64,000 nt of DNA from Rebecca billardiae RCC1528 (lineage: Eukaryota > Haptophyta). The position numbers and the translations under genes were made by a program. The notes beneath the pieces are model-generated. The model was not told the DNA's origin. It was given only the letters and a program-made list of their open reading frames with translations, and ran no database searches. The DNA is taken from assembly GCA_965240325.2 (NCBI GenBank), contig OZ251223.1:3224001-3288000 (forward strand), in the 5' to 3' direction. Shown here piece by piece: positions 51,852-63,333 of the stretch; position 1 is the stretch's first letter, and each line of letters opens with the position of its first letter.

Positions 51852-53266
51852 TACGGGGCCGGTGCAGGTAAAATACAATCAGTCAGTCCATCATCGTCAT
51901 CATTGTCGACAGAGCTCCACGCGCGTACTTTAGTTAGATACTAGCTACAATACCGTACAGTGACGGTATGTTTGACTCGCGTGAAGCCGGCATAGGTGGG
52001 TGCGGCCGCCCGGCGAAGCCGCACGAAGCCGGTGAAGCGGGCGCGCGGTGGCCACGGTCGCGGCGATCCGCGCAGTCTAGCGGGTGGCGAGGCGACAGTG
52101 GGCGCGTCCCAGTCGGTCGCCGACGTGCCGCGCCCTGCCGACCAGCCGCCTTGACGCGATGGCCCGCCGACCCCCGGCGTCCGCCTGGGCCACGTGCACG
52201 CGGCGATTTGAATGAGGCGCGCGCTGCCGGCTGGCAAGGAATTCGACGAGGGCGAGGACGAGGGTGATGAGGAATGGATGGCCGTAGACACTGTGAGCGC
52301 TGGCCTCTCTGCTGACTCCACAGCGCCGCACGCGCACACGTGCAAGCACCCGTCTGGTGCGCCTCCGCATGGCAGAAGGCGGATCGTCCGTGGTGAAGTG
52401 ATCCGGAGATCCCTGGCGTTGAGTCGCCCCCTTCGGCGGAGGCAAGTTGGCGAGGAGTGTGTGCCGACCCGTGCTTCGCCGCGGACCCGTCCGCGTGTGG
52501 CCCCGCGACGTGCGGTCTCGCTGCGCCCCCGCCCAGCATTGCTTGGTGCAGGGCTACCTGGCCGCACACTCGTCAGCAACAGGCTGACGCGGCGACCTGC
52601 GGCTCCAAATGGCAGCAGCGGCGGGGTGCTGGTGGAAGAGCGCCATGCCTTACATAGCCACGGTGTGCGGTCGGCAGGTGCCATCGCCAGTGACCGCCGA
52701 GCGGCGACGGCTGAGCTGAGCTGCATGGCGACTGCGGAGCCCGCCGAGCGTCGAGCCGCGCGCCGCGCCCGGGCGCCCGAATCGGCGGAGGGCAATCGCG
52801 TGGACGGAGTCGGCAGCCTCAGGCCTGCTCGGTTGGTCCGCTCACCCCGCTGCCGCCAGCAAGGAGACTATGCGCTTAGGCTACCGCACATGAGACAGTA
52901 TACGTATGATCGTCGCCGTGCGGTGAATCTCTGGCTGCCCGCGCGCGCGGCGGTGCGCATGCACGGTGGGTGGGCTGATCTGTGATCATCAAGGTCACAG
53001 ATTCCGCCCGCCGATGTTGCTCAATGGCGGCTGACCGTGGGGGTGACTGTGGAGCTGGGGGTGGGAGGTGGGGCATGACGCTCTCCTACTCTTGCCGCAA
53101 GGTCCCTCGCGGTCGTCCCGCGCAGCGATTCCCGCACTCGCCCCTCGCCGTCATCACGCGCCCTCAGCAGCGCGCCGCTGCGCGGCGGCGCGCCCAACCC
53201 AGCCGGGCGGGGCACGCGCTCGCGTTTGCTCCCACCTCGCCCTCGAGACGAGCGCGGGCGGCGGGG

Positions 53267-53356
53267 CTCCTCCTCCTCCTCCTCTTCCTCCTCCTCTTGC
53301 GCGCGCCGGCGCCGGCGGGGCGGCTCCTCCTCCTCCTCCTCCTCCTCCTCATCCTC
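53267..53356. repeat. TCC-rich low-complexity block
   Basis: Two runs of (TCC)n, separated by about 25 bp of GC-rich sequence; polypyrimidine on this strand. Confidence 0.8.
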
Positions 53357-53577
53357 GCCGGCGCCGCAGCCGCCGGCAGCGGCGGCGCCGCTGGCGCCGC
53401 CGCCGGAGAGGGGCCGCCGAGGGCCAAGAGGGGCGGGAGGGGCGGCAAGGAGCGCGGCCTGGAATGACCTGCGCGAGCACGGGTGTCGCCGTCGCCGATG
53501 GCGACAGCCGTCTGTCGCCGATGGCGACGGCGCCGGCGCGAATGGCAGCGGACGGTCGCGGGCGCGTCGTCCATGCT

Positions 53578-53640
53578 GGCTTCAGCGCGGCTTCAGCCCG
53601 CTTCAGCGGGCTTCAGCGGGCGTGAAGCCGCGCTGAAGCC
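53578..53640. repeat. Short hairpin with tandem 10-mers in the loop
   Basis: 18-bp arms 53578-53595 (ggcttcagcgcggcttca) and 53623-53640 are perfect inverses; the loop carries cttcagcggg in tandem. Similar gaagcc-rich sequence occurs at 51978-52040. A structured RNA or DNA hairpin is possible. Confidence 0.6.
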
Positions 53641-54885
53641 GCACTGCGCGTCGCTTCAACATGGTGCTGTACCATATTGTTGCCCCAAAGCGTATCTGGC
53701 TTCACCCTCTACTAGTAGTATAGAACGTATACAGTAAAGTACGACGATGATGAGCCTTGCTTTGACGATACAATGTTGTACTGTCATGTCTGCACTGCTT
53801 CATGCTTGTCCGACTGGACTGACTGCTGCTGCAACTTGACGTAGCTACGGCGTATCTGTCTAGCACTAGTAGTACGAGACGTCCCCTCCCGTCCGAGTGG
53901 TGAGGGCGATATATATGTCCTATCTCCCGGACTAGACAGACCGTCTGCGACGTGAGACTCCGACTCCGAGGCTTCGATCCGAGTCTGTCACCGAGACTCG
54001 AATGAGTCGAGGGCGGCTTGTGGGCCTGTGGCCAGCCGTGCCGCGTGCGCGCAGAGAGTTAGTCTGATATCGAGAGCCGGTAACGTCACTATTAACGAGT
54101 GGCCCGCCCGGCCGCGCGGCGGACTCGGCGCTCTCATTATCACCGCGACTCCGCGCGCCAGTAGTCCTGGCAGTGACCGCCTTGCAGCAGGGCCGGCAGC
54201 TCAGCAGATGCGCTGCTGCGGCTGCAGCGCTCGCCGCGCCGGAGCCTCCGCCTGTCACAATCAGCGCCCCAGCGGGCGGGCAGCGCGTCGCGCCTCGCAC
54301 GGGCCGTCCCGCGGCGAGTTCTGCACTCCGTCTCCGTAACTACTCGGACTCCGTGACCGTGACCCGGTATTCGGAATACTAGAATAGACTAGCTATATCG
54401 GACGAGTAGTCTATATCCGAGACTACTCCGCCTGCTAGACGTAACTCGGATCAGATGTCAGAAAGTCCCGGCCCGGCGGCCCACATATCACATTTAAGCA
54501 GTTGCATTAACACTGAATTGTGAATAACTGAAATTAATACACTTAAGTACACTACATTCGTAACGACTAACGCCTTACGCCGACTACAGACCGCCCGGGC
54601 GCGCACGGCAGCGCAGCTGCCAGCTGGCAGCACTAGCCACTAGTCCTATTTATAGTTATCCGAACATATCTAATTATATGTATATTTAAAAATACAATAT
54701 TTTTAATTATTAGTTTGTATAGAGCCACCGTCTGGCCAGCAGCCGCAGGGTCGCCAACGGCAGATGCCTGAGATCTATGTGGCCCGAGGCACCCAGTGAT
54801 GAGCAGTGTCAGCGTCTGGCTATCCCGGCCGGTGCGCACCGCGATTCAGCAACGCGTGCGCACGGGCAAGACTGCACTAGTCACG

Positions 54886-56406
54886 CTAGTATCGGCCAGA
54901 GGAGAAGCGGCCTGACTTGGTCATATTCCCTTGCGCGGCCTTGAAGTCCTGCGGGTTCTTGGAGTGCTTCGCGGCGTAGTCGGCCTCAACCTGCGTGGCC
55001 TCGAAGTTGATCTTCTCGAGGAAGCCGCGCTTCGCGCCCTTCGCGATCTTTCGGAGCACGGTCGCCTCCTCGTCGTTGCGCCACTTTGCGAGCTCGGCCG
55101 CGACCTCCTTGAAGTCCGGCCGCTTCTTGTGGTCGTCCTGCCATACGCTTTGGATCAGCTTGCGCGCCTCCTCGGGCCACTGCGGCGGGATCGTGGGCCG
55201 GAGCTCGTCGGCTGCGACCTTCTTCGCGATCTCCTCGGTCGAGAGGAACTGGCCCTCGTACGCGCGACCGCGCGTGAGCAGCTCGTACATGATGATGGCT
55301 GCCGGCGCGACCGCCGGGCCGATGGGGGGGGCGGGGGGGCGGCACGAGTGAGCGGGCGTCGCTGGCGCCGGCTGCCGCGACGTGCCGGCGAGCACGCACA
55401 CGCACGCGCGTGACTGCCGCGCGGCGCGGGGCGGGGACCCCCAGCGCGCACCGAACGAGAACTGGTCGTTGGTGCGCGAGTACTCGTCACCCCGGTAGTT
55501 CTCGGGCGCCATGTACCGCATGCTTCCGACCTTGCCAGTCATCTTGAAGTTGGCGAGCCGTGTGCCGCCCTTCTCGAAGGTGACGAGGCCGAAGTCGGCG
55601 ATCTTGGCGGTGCACGCCTCGCCGCACAGCAGGATGTTCTCCGGCTTCAGGTCGCGGTGGATGATCGGCGGCTTGCAGTCGTGCAGGAACGCCATGCCGG
55701 CCGCGATGTGGTACGTCCACCGCAGGCCGTCGCCCACCGTGAACGGCTTGCGCATGTTCGAGGTGGAGTTGACGAGCGGCTTGAGCGTGCCGTACGGCGC
55801 GTACTCCTGCACCAGCGCGATCTGGTCCTGCCCGTTCTCATCCTCCTGCAGCGTCACCCCAATGTAACCGATCACGTTCGGGTGGTGGAGTGACTTGAGC
55901 ATCAGCAGCTCGGAGGCAAAGTCTGCGAGCTCGCGGTCGCCGATGAAGGAGGGCTCGTCCGCCTTGACGACGCCGTCCTTGTCGACGGGGAGCTTCGCTT
56001 TCAGCTTCTTCACCGCCACGAACCCGCCGGCCTCCGCGACCAGCGCCGCGGCGGGGTGGCTGCGCGGCGGCGTGAACCTGCACTGCGTGACCACACCAAA
56101 CGCGCCCTCGCCGAGCACCTTCTCGTGCTTGAGCGACCGGTCATCGATGACCGTGTTCTCGTCCAGGTGCTTCTTGCGGAGCTTCTGGAAGTTGGGCTTG
56201 ACGCCCGTGTTGATGTCGCCCACCAGGCTGTTCAGGTCCTGCCCGGCAGAGAGCTTCTTGACCGTGACCGCCCGGTTGATCGGCTTCTTCCCACCGCCCG
56301 TGCTGCCAGACCGGCTCCGAGGGTCGGCCGAGGAGGGGCGCTTCGGGGCGGCGTCATCGGCAAACGACGTTTTCTTCTGCGTTCCCGAGCCACCGAAGAA
56401 ACCCAT
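54886..56406 (-). CDS. TKL-like protein kinase
   Basis: Two exons (56406-55452 and 55298-54886) give 455 aa. Removing intron 55299-55451 (153 nt, in frame and stop-free) restores NDQFSFA-IIMYELLTRG, the normal helix after the activation loop. The motifs are complete: LGEGAFGVV, VAVKKLK (Lys), ELLMLKSLHHPNV, HRDLKPENILL, IADFG and APE. TKL-like traits are GTLKPLV in the hinge and IIMYELLTRGRAYEG. The N-terminal ~90 residues are Ser/Lys-rich and disordered, starting MGFFGGSG; the first Gly could be myristoylated, though this is a guess. The C-terminal tail has Lys-rich helices. The substrate is unknown. It is divergent from the ferlin-like gene. Confidence 0.85.
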   Translation of the reverse strand: MGFFGGSGTQKKTSFADDAAPKRPSSADPRSRSGSTGGGKKPINRAVTVKKLSAGQDLNSLVGDINTGVKPNFQKLRKKHLDENTVIDDRSLKHEKVLGEGAFGVVTQCRFTPPRSHPAAALVAEAGGFVAVKKLKAKLPVDKDGVVKADEPSFIGDRELADFASELLMLKSLHHPNVIGYIGVTLQEDENGQDQIALVQEYAPYGTLKPLVNSTSNMRKPFTVGDGLRWTYHIAAGMAFLHDCKPPIIHRDLKPENILLCGEACTAKIADFGLVTFEKGGTRLANFKMTGKVGSMRYMAPENYRGDEYSRTNDQFSFGARWGSPPRAARQSRACVCVLAGTSRQPAPATPAHSCRPPAPPIGPAVAPAAIIMYELLTRGRAYEGQFLSTEEIAKKVAADELRPTIPPQWPEEARKLIQSVWQDDHKKRPDFKEVAAELAKWRNDEEATVLRKIAKGAKRGFLEKINFEATQVEADYAAKHSKNPQDFKAAQGNMTKSGRFSSGRY

Positions 56407-56825
56407 TCCTCAGGGCGGTGCTCGCTCGCGGGATCCAGCAGCGGGGCGAAGCGCGGGGTCCTGGCGGTGGGGGGGGCGGGGTCGCGGGCCACGCGAAAAG
56501 GGATCGCTCCCCTCCGACGACGACGGCCCCAAACGCCCGCGCGGCGCGGTCGCCGAACGATTTTGAGCGCTTACCCACATGTACGTAAGATGCCAATTAA
56601 GACGCATATTCGTCGCGTTGTGACGTAACTGTACTGTATTAATTAGGACAGTCCTACTGGTACTTTAGTACCCGCCCTCGGTCGGTTGGTAGAGTGATGA
56701 AACGGTCGGGAGATAACCGTATGTGCGTCCGTTCGTCTGAAACATTTCATCAGCTTGCCGCCCGAATTTTGTCCGCGCTGCTTGATGGCGTCCTTCATGC
56801 AGCCCTGCTCCTTGTGAACCAGGCC
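56407..56825. promoter_or_regulatory. Divergent promoter region, kinase / ferlin-like gene
   Basis: 419 bp upstream of both starts. In-frame ATGs at 56697 and 56721 would extend the ferlin N-terminus into this region, so its right part may be coding. No clear TATA box. Confidence 0.4.
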
Positions 56826-59800
56826 ATGAGCGCGTTCAGCTTTGGCAGTGCGCCCAAGCTGCCCTCGTGGGCGAGCGGACGGTCGGTGAAGACCGAGGCG
56901 CCAACTGACGCCGGGAACCCTTCCGCGAACGACGCCGCCGACGGTGGAACTGGCGCGCGCGGACCGACGGCGGAGGGCGGGGTGGCGAGCCGCGCAAAGC
57001 CGGGCTCGACCACGGCGCAGGGCACGGTGGTGCCGGCGACACTCAAGGCGGGCGAGTACACAGTGCGGGTGCACGTGCTAGAGGGCCAGCGCTTCGTGTC
57101 GGAGAGCGGCACAATCAACGCCCTCGTCGAGGTGGGCATCGACGGCGTCGGCACGGCCGGCAGCGTGCAGACGCTCCCGGTCGCTAAGTCGGCGGTCATG
57201 CCCGTGTGGGACCAGGAGCTGATCTTCGGGCTGGAGTGCAGCGCGAAGGAGGCGAACAACGCGCAGATCAGCATCGCCGTGTACGACGTGCTCGGCCCCA
57301 CGAGCCTCCTGGGCTTCAACCGCCTGATCGGCAGGTGGCACGTCGAGCTCGCGCACGTGTACGCGCACGAGGGCCACGAGATCTACAAGGACTGGATCGC
57401 GCTCGAGCTGTTGGAGGAGGGCATCGGCGCGCGCGGGCTGCTCAAGCTGACGGTGCAGGTGCTTGGCGACGGCGACGTGCCGCGCGAGCACGCGGCCGGT
57501 GACGACGGCGTCGATGCCGCCACGGCCATGCACCGGCTCGCGGCGGCCGTGCGCGAGCCGTGGTGCTTGGTCGCGCGCGTGCACCGCGCGCACAACATCG
57601 TCAAGACCGACCTGACGGGCCACGCCGACCCGTTCGTCGAGCTGCGCCGCGGGGGCGAGACGGTGCGCACGTCGACGATCAAGAGCACGCCGAGCCCCGT
57701 GTGGGAGCAGCAGATCGAGCTGCCCTTCGTCGAGCCCACGCCGCTGCAGGAGGCGCAGCTCTCGCTGAACGACCACGACTCGCTCAACATGCTGCACGGC
57801 AACGACGTGATCGGCACGCAGACCATCGAGCTGGACAAGCTGGCCGTCGGGACGCGCGAGCCGCCGGAGGACGCGGAGCCGCGCTGGGTGCACCTGTACG
57901 GCGCGCAGCAGGGCGTCGAGGGCGAAATCGCCGCCGCGATGAACGAGGGCCGCATGGAGGGCTACCACTACCGCGGCAGCCTGCTCGTGACGATTTGGAA
58001 GCGGCGCGGCGCGGGCGGCGAGCAGGACACGCGCACGCGCTCGGACGTGCTGCCGCTCGCCGGCGACCTGAAGCGGCAGAAGGGCAAGGTCTCCGTCCGC
58101 AGGGGCTCCACGCCGGGCAGCAGCCTCTCCGCGCCGCCCGGCGTGAACAGGCTGCTCGCGCCGCTCCGGCCCAAGTCGCGCCGGCTGCTGAACGTGCCCA
58201 AGCACCTCAAGCGCAGCGCGGCGCCGCTGACCCAGCCGCCGCCCGACGCCAAGTACGAGCTGCGCGTGTGGCTGCTCAAGGCGGTGGAGGTGGCCGTCGA
58301 CTCGAACGCGTCAGTCGAGGTGGAGATCGGCGGGCACGCCCTCGAGTTCCATGCGAAGGACCCGAGCCGCGGCATGGCGACCTGGCGCGAGAAGCAGCGG
58401 CTGACCGCCGAGCTGCCGAGCGAGCCGGCCGCGCTGCCGGACGTGTGCGTGTACGTGCGGCGCAAGCTGGGCGCCTTCGAGAACACGGCGGAGCGCGCGG
58501 CCGCGGCGATGGGCTTCGACAAAGGGGAGGCGCCGAGGACGACGGAGCGCGTCGGCTGCGCCCGGCTGCCCGCCGCCGCGCTCATCAAGGCGTGCGAGGA
58601 GCACCGCGCCGCGCACCCCGAGTGGGTGCCGCTGCGCTGGCTGCTGCTGCTGCGCGACCACTCGATCGATGAGATCCACAGCGAGCTCGCGGCGTACGTG
58701 CAGATCGGGATCGAGCTCGGCCGCGTGGACGCGCTGGCGAAGGTGGCGTTCAACGACGTGCCCCAGCCCAAGATGCAGGCGCGCCTCCTCGTCGGCAGGT
58801 TCTACCTCGGCCGCTCGCTGCCGCCGCCGCAGCCCAACCCGCACGAGCGCCTCTCCGGGCTGCTCTCGCTCCGCTCGGCCGACGAGGTCGACCCGTTCGC
58901 CGTGATGCACTGCCACGGCGGCCACGTGCGCTCGTCGACGAAGCAGAAGACGCGCAACCCGCGCTGGTACGAGGAGCACTCGACGCTCGTCCAGCTGCCC
59001 AAGAAGGACCACCTCGCGCCGCTCATCCTCCTCACCGTGCACGACTACGCGCTGTTTGGCACGCACAACTCGACGGTCGCGCACGCGTTCCTCAACGTGC
59101 CCGACGTGCGCGTGCGCTCGCTCGAGGCGCTCGACACGGCGCTGCCGGAGTGGGTGCCGCTCTCGTCGATGAACGGCGAGCCGCTCGACGAGGACGCGGG
59201 CGTGCTGATGACCGTCGCGCTCGTGCCGATGGACGAGGCGCCCTCGCCGCCGCGCCCCGTGCGCATCGCCCTCGACGCCGTGCCGGTGGTGGTCGAGCTG
59301 ATCGTGTTTGGCTGCCGACACCTGCGGCCGATGGGCGGGCTCGGCATGTCGATGCGCGCGACGTACGTCGAGGCCGACCTGGGCGACCAGGCGACGCGCG
59401 CCGCGACGCGGCACGCGCGCAAGCAGCCCGCCAACCCCACCTTCGTCGAGGTGCTCAACATCCGCTCCAAGCTCGCCAAGCCCGCCATCCTCGCGCCCAG
59501 GCTCAACCTGCGCGTGCGCTCGGCGCGGCCAGGCCCGCTCGAGGACGCGCTGGTCGGCGTCGCGTACATCGACCTGGGCTCGAGGCTGCCGTGGGTGGAC
59601 GCGGGCGCGAACGGCGCGGCGGAGGCGGGCGCGGACGCGGACGCGCCGCCGCCCAAGCTGGACACGCGCGGGCTGATCGCCTGGCTCACCAAGCTGCGCG
59701 ACCTGCGCGACCGCCTGTTTGGCAGGGACGCGCACGACGAGCCGCCGTCCGCGCTGGCCGGGAGGGCGTTGGAGACGCTCGCGCTCGGGATCATGCCCAC

Positions 59801-62227
59801 GGCGCCGGCGGAGGGCGGCGCGGGGCGCGCGGGGCGGCCGCCGCGCCTCGCCTCGTGTGACGGCACCGAGCAGCTCACCGCCTCCAACACCAAGCTGATC
59901 GTGGACAAGAAGGAGCCCAAAGGGCTGGGCCGGCTGCAGAAATCGATCGACCTCACCACCAGCGTGCTCGGCGAGCCGCCACGCAAGGGCAAGCTGCGCA
60001 AGCCCGAGCCGAGCTACAGCTACGCCGTGCTCGACGGCTCGGACGGCGGGTACGTGCCCGTGCCCGACGAGATCCGCCGGGAGTACCTCGTCGGGCGGGA
60101 GAGCTTCGCCGAGCCGCTCGAGGCGCAGCTGCCGCGCGCGCTCTTTGAGCGGTGGGACCTGAGCGCGCTCGCAGCGCCGAGCGTGTTTGGCACGAGCTCG
60201 CACACGCACCGCGAGAAGGTGGGCGTGTGCAAGGGGATCCTGCGCGTCTACGAGCGCGACCCCACGGCCGAGGACGAGGAGACGGACGAGACGCCGTCCG
60301 AGTCCGAGTCCGACGCGGAGGAGGGGCAGGAGCTCGACGAGGAGCAGGCGGAGCGAGCGATCGCGGCGGCGGCCGTCAGGGCGACGAGGCGCTCGCGCCG
60401 CTCGGCCGTCGTGCGCGTGCGCCGCGAGCGCTCGATGGAGGAGCGGCGCACCGAAATGCGCGAGCTCGCGACGATCACGCCGCTGATCCATCGCGCGCTG
60501 CGCGCGCGCGAGGTCGTCGTGCGCGTGTACGTGCTCTCCGCGCAGGACCTGCTCCCCGCCGACAGCGACGGGCTCGCTGACCCTTACGTGGTGGTGAGCT
60601 TGGGCGACGACAAGGTCGGCAGCGCGGACTGGCGCGAGGAGAACACGCGCGAGCCGCACTTCTTCCGCTGCTTCGAGCTGACGGCCTCGCTGCCGGGCGA
60701 CTCGCAGCTCATGATCATGATCTACGACTGGGATCTGCTCTCGATCGGCGGCGCGCAGCTGATGGGATCGTGCGCGCGCGCGCACCGCGCGCACCGCGCG
60801 CCGCCCGCTCCGCGCGCGCGCGCGCCGCGGCCGCCCACCTCGCGGCCGCCGCGCCCTCGGGCCGCGCGCGCGCGCGCTCAGGACGACCATCGACATCGAG
60901 GACCGGCTGATGAGCGTCGAGTGGCTGCAGGAGCGCAAGAAGCCGATCGAGCGGCGCTGGCTGCGGTGCGCACGCCGCCCGCGTCGCGCCCTCGGCCCGG
61001 GCGGCCGGGCCGCGCCGCGCGACGCGGCGCTGAGCCCGGCGCGCTCCCTCGCCGTGCCCCCGCGCCTCGCCTCCGCCCCGGCCGACGCGCTGCAGCCACC
61101 CCCGCTACGACGCGAGCATGTACCGCGGCTCCGTCGACCTGTGGGTGGACGTGCTCGACGCGCGCACGGCGGCGCGCCTGCCGCCGCTCAACATCGCGCC
61201 GCCCGCTCCCGAGCCGTTTGAGCTGCGGCTGATCGTGTGGCGCACGCGCTACATCCCAAACCTCGACGCCGAGCAGTCGGACCAGTACGTGCGCTGCCGG
61301 CTGCAGCTCGGCGGCGGGCGCAAGCGCCAGGAGGAGAGCACCGACGTGCACTACTTCGCGCGCCGGGGCAAGGCCTCGTTCAACTACCGCATGACCTTTG
61401 ACGTCACGCTGCCGGACGACGCGGAGGCGGCGTCGCTCATCGTGACGGTGCTCGACTTTGACCTGCTCACGCGCGACGACGTGGGCGGCACGGCCAAGCT
61501 CGACCTGCGCAACATGTTCGCGCAGGCGCACCAGCAGCTCGACCAGCTCACGGCGGACGAGCGCGCGCTCACCTTCCCGCTGCTCACGCCCGAGATGCTC
61601 GAGGCGGAGAAGCAAAGGGCGGCGGATGCCGCAGGCGGGGGCGCCGGCGGCAAAATCAAGCGCGGGCTGACCTTCTGGCGCAAGCCGGCCACGGGCGAGG
61701 CGCCACCGCCGTCCGCAGACCGACCCGACGAGGAGCGCGGCGAGGGCGCGGGCGCAGGCGGCGGCGGCGGCGACTTGGACTACCCTGCCGACGGCGCCGA
61801 GGACGGCCTGCGCTGGCAGACGCAGCGCTTCTGGTGCAAGCTCTCCCCGCCGGCGGGCCAGGACCCCGAGACCTTTGAGGGCGAGGTGGAGCTGAGCATC
61901 CAGCTGCTGCCCAAGAGCGTGGCGGACAAGTACCCGGCCGGGCGGACGGGCCGCGACGAGCCGAACACCAACCCTGTGCTGCCCGAGCCGGCGCGCCCGC
62001 CCGCGCTGCGCATGCTCTACTTGGGATGCCAGGCGCTGTGGGACGAGGTCAACGCGATCGTGCCGGTCGAGAAGCTGCTGTGCACCGTCTTCTGCTGCGC
62101 GTGCTGCGGCTTTCTCTTCTTCATTGCCTCGCACTACGGACTGCTCATCTACAGCGCGGCGCGGCGCGCGCGCGACGAGGGCGAGACCTTGGGCGAAGAG
62201 GTCGAGGAGATCGCCGAGGGAGAGTAG
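56826..62227 (+). CDS. Ferlin-like multi-C2 membrane protein
   Basis: Exons 56826-60769, 60882-60965 and 61096-62227 give 1,719 aa with consistent phases. About seven C2 domains can be seen: residues 77-212, 248-360 (DLTGHADPFVELRRGG), 475-610, 648-778, 821-950, 1225-1340 and 1383-1500. The sixth is most typical (VYVLSAQDLLPADSDGLADPY), with the Ca-binding Asp pattern of ferlin C2E and DLLSIGG-type loops. The last (LIVWRTRYIPNLDAEQSDQY, TDVHYFARRGKASFNY) is the ferlin C2F. The C-terminus carries a Cys-rich hydrophobic segment (about 1665-1697) like a ferlin tail anchor. Ferlins are tail-anchored proteins of vesicles and plasma membrane that bind lipid and calcium and drive fusion or repair. 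The start is uncertain: I used the ATG at 56826 (MSAFSFGSAP), but 56697 is also possible. Acidic loops and degenerate early C2 domains suggest not all bind calcium. Confidence 0.85.
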
Positions 62228-62934
62228 CTGCGCCGCCGACTGTTCTGAGGCATCTGACACACCGTCGCTGATGGTCGCTGGTGGCCTGTTCGGTCATAAT
62301 GCCGACGGTCCCATCCGCCCAGTCGGCCAGTCCGCTGTGCACATCAGGCCGCACGAATCACTGCGATGACATTCATTCACATTGACCGGCACTGTCCGGG
62401 CCCGGCACGCACCCGGTCAGAGTGTCAGACGGCTCAGACGCAGTGATGCTGACTTCTTTTTTTTGCGTTCTGAAAGTATTCGCCTCATCTGGTGGGCTTC
62501 CGCTGCCCCGCCACGACGCTCTGGAGCTGAGCGGCAGCAGCAAGAAAGAGCCAAAATAAAAAAGTCTGCTTTATCTTGCCGATGGCGATCGTATGCAGAC
62601 AAGACCAGGTTTCGATCGTAAACCGACAGGTTTTCTGAAAACTGGCGGATTTATGGCCATTTTCTCCGCCTAAATTCACGTCGAGTCGGCGGATGATTTT
62701 CGCGCGCCGCGAAAAGCAGCCAATATCGAAATGTCAATAAAAGTGATGCTCGAACAATGACGAGTGACGACGTCACCTGCCGCCAAGGGGGTTCAATCCT
62801 GCCGCCGCCGCCGTGCGGCAAAGCGACCGTCATCCTGAAATCCCCGCCACAGTTGCAACTTGCGGCCTGTCGTGAATCTCGAGCCACCGCAAAGCAGGGG
62901 ACCGGCTGCACCGCTGCAGGAGCTCGACGACGAG
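62228..62934. other. Intergenic region upstream of the Cys-rich gene
   Basis: It holds a T-run at about 62455-62464 and no supported frame. An acceptor-like ctgcag at about 62914-62919 could precede an exon of the next gene, so an upstream exon cannot be ruled out. Confidence 0.45.
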
Positions 62935-63333
62935 ATGGGCCACAGCGACGAGCCTCCCCCGCCCATGTGGCCCGACGGTAAGACGTGCGGGAAGAGCGGG
63001 CATGGCGTGTACGACGCGTATTCGACAACACCGGCCAAGTGTGACGACAACAACCACTGCGACCCCACCAAAGACCTGAACGAACCAATCATCTTCAACT
63101 CGTGCACGCAGATCTGCATGCTGAAGGGGTTCCATGGGGCGGCTGCGAAGCACGGGATGAAGTTCGGGGGCACGTGCTTTGATAACAACCACATTGACGT
63201 CGATAAGTACGGCGAAGACGTCGTCTGCCCGGGCGCGAAATTCTACGAGGAGTTTAAGGCGTTTGGCATCCACATGTTCACATACACGTGCGAGGCAGGC
63301 ACCGTGATCGATTATGGCAAGCCATACAAGTGA
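62935..63333 (+). CDS. Small Cys-rich protein, unknown function
   Basis: 132 aa from the ATG at 62935. I do not recognise a family. It contains eight Cys in a regular spread (KTCGK, KCDDN, HCDPT, NSCTQICML, GTCFD, VVCPG, YTCEAG), an even number as in disulfide-bonded extracellular domains, and Asp/Asn-rich stretches that could bind calcium. The frame as read lacks a signal peptide, which is odd for such a protein. A 5' exon carrying one, joined at a ctgcag acceptor near 62919, is a fair alternative. The composition is less GC-biased than the neighbours and the protein looks well formed, so a real gene is likely. Confidence 0.6.
   Translation: MGHSDEPPPPMWPDGKTCGKSGHGVYDAYSTTPAKCDDNNHCDPTKDLNEPIIFNSCTQICMLKGFHGAAAKHGMKFGGTCFDNNHIDVDKYGEDVVCPGAKFYEEFKAFGIHMFTYTCEAGTVIDYGKPYK

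Larger units (their letters stand above)
51727..54885. other. Large intergenic region, upstream of the fusion kinase
   Basis: 3.2 kb between the fusion start and the TKL-like kinase 3' end. It contains copy 2 of the 44-bp repeat (51808-51851), frames at 52212-52985 and elsewhere that I cannot support, a TCC-rich block (53267-53356), an inverted/tandem ttcagcggg cluster (53578-53640), and an AT-richer tail from about 54470 to 54720 with no gene. Confidence 0.5.

Noticed and set aside
52212-52985. Plus-strand frame of 257 codons starting with ATG
   Set aside because: Arg/Pro-rich composition typical of chance frames in this DNA; no motif, no splice or family support.
53068-53636. Overlapping frames over the TCC block
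   Set aside because: Poly-Ser/Leu or poly-Arg runs come from the simple repeat itself.
56670-56745. tRNA-like sequence (gtcggttggtagag) upstream of the ferlin-like gene
   Set aside because: A D-arm-like piece, but no matching T-loop (gttcgtctg, not gttcgantc) and no paired acceptor stem.
58311-60938. Minus-strand frame opposite the ferlin-like gene
   Set aside because: Arg/Leu/Val-rich shadow. The plus frame has the C2 motifs.
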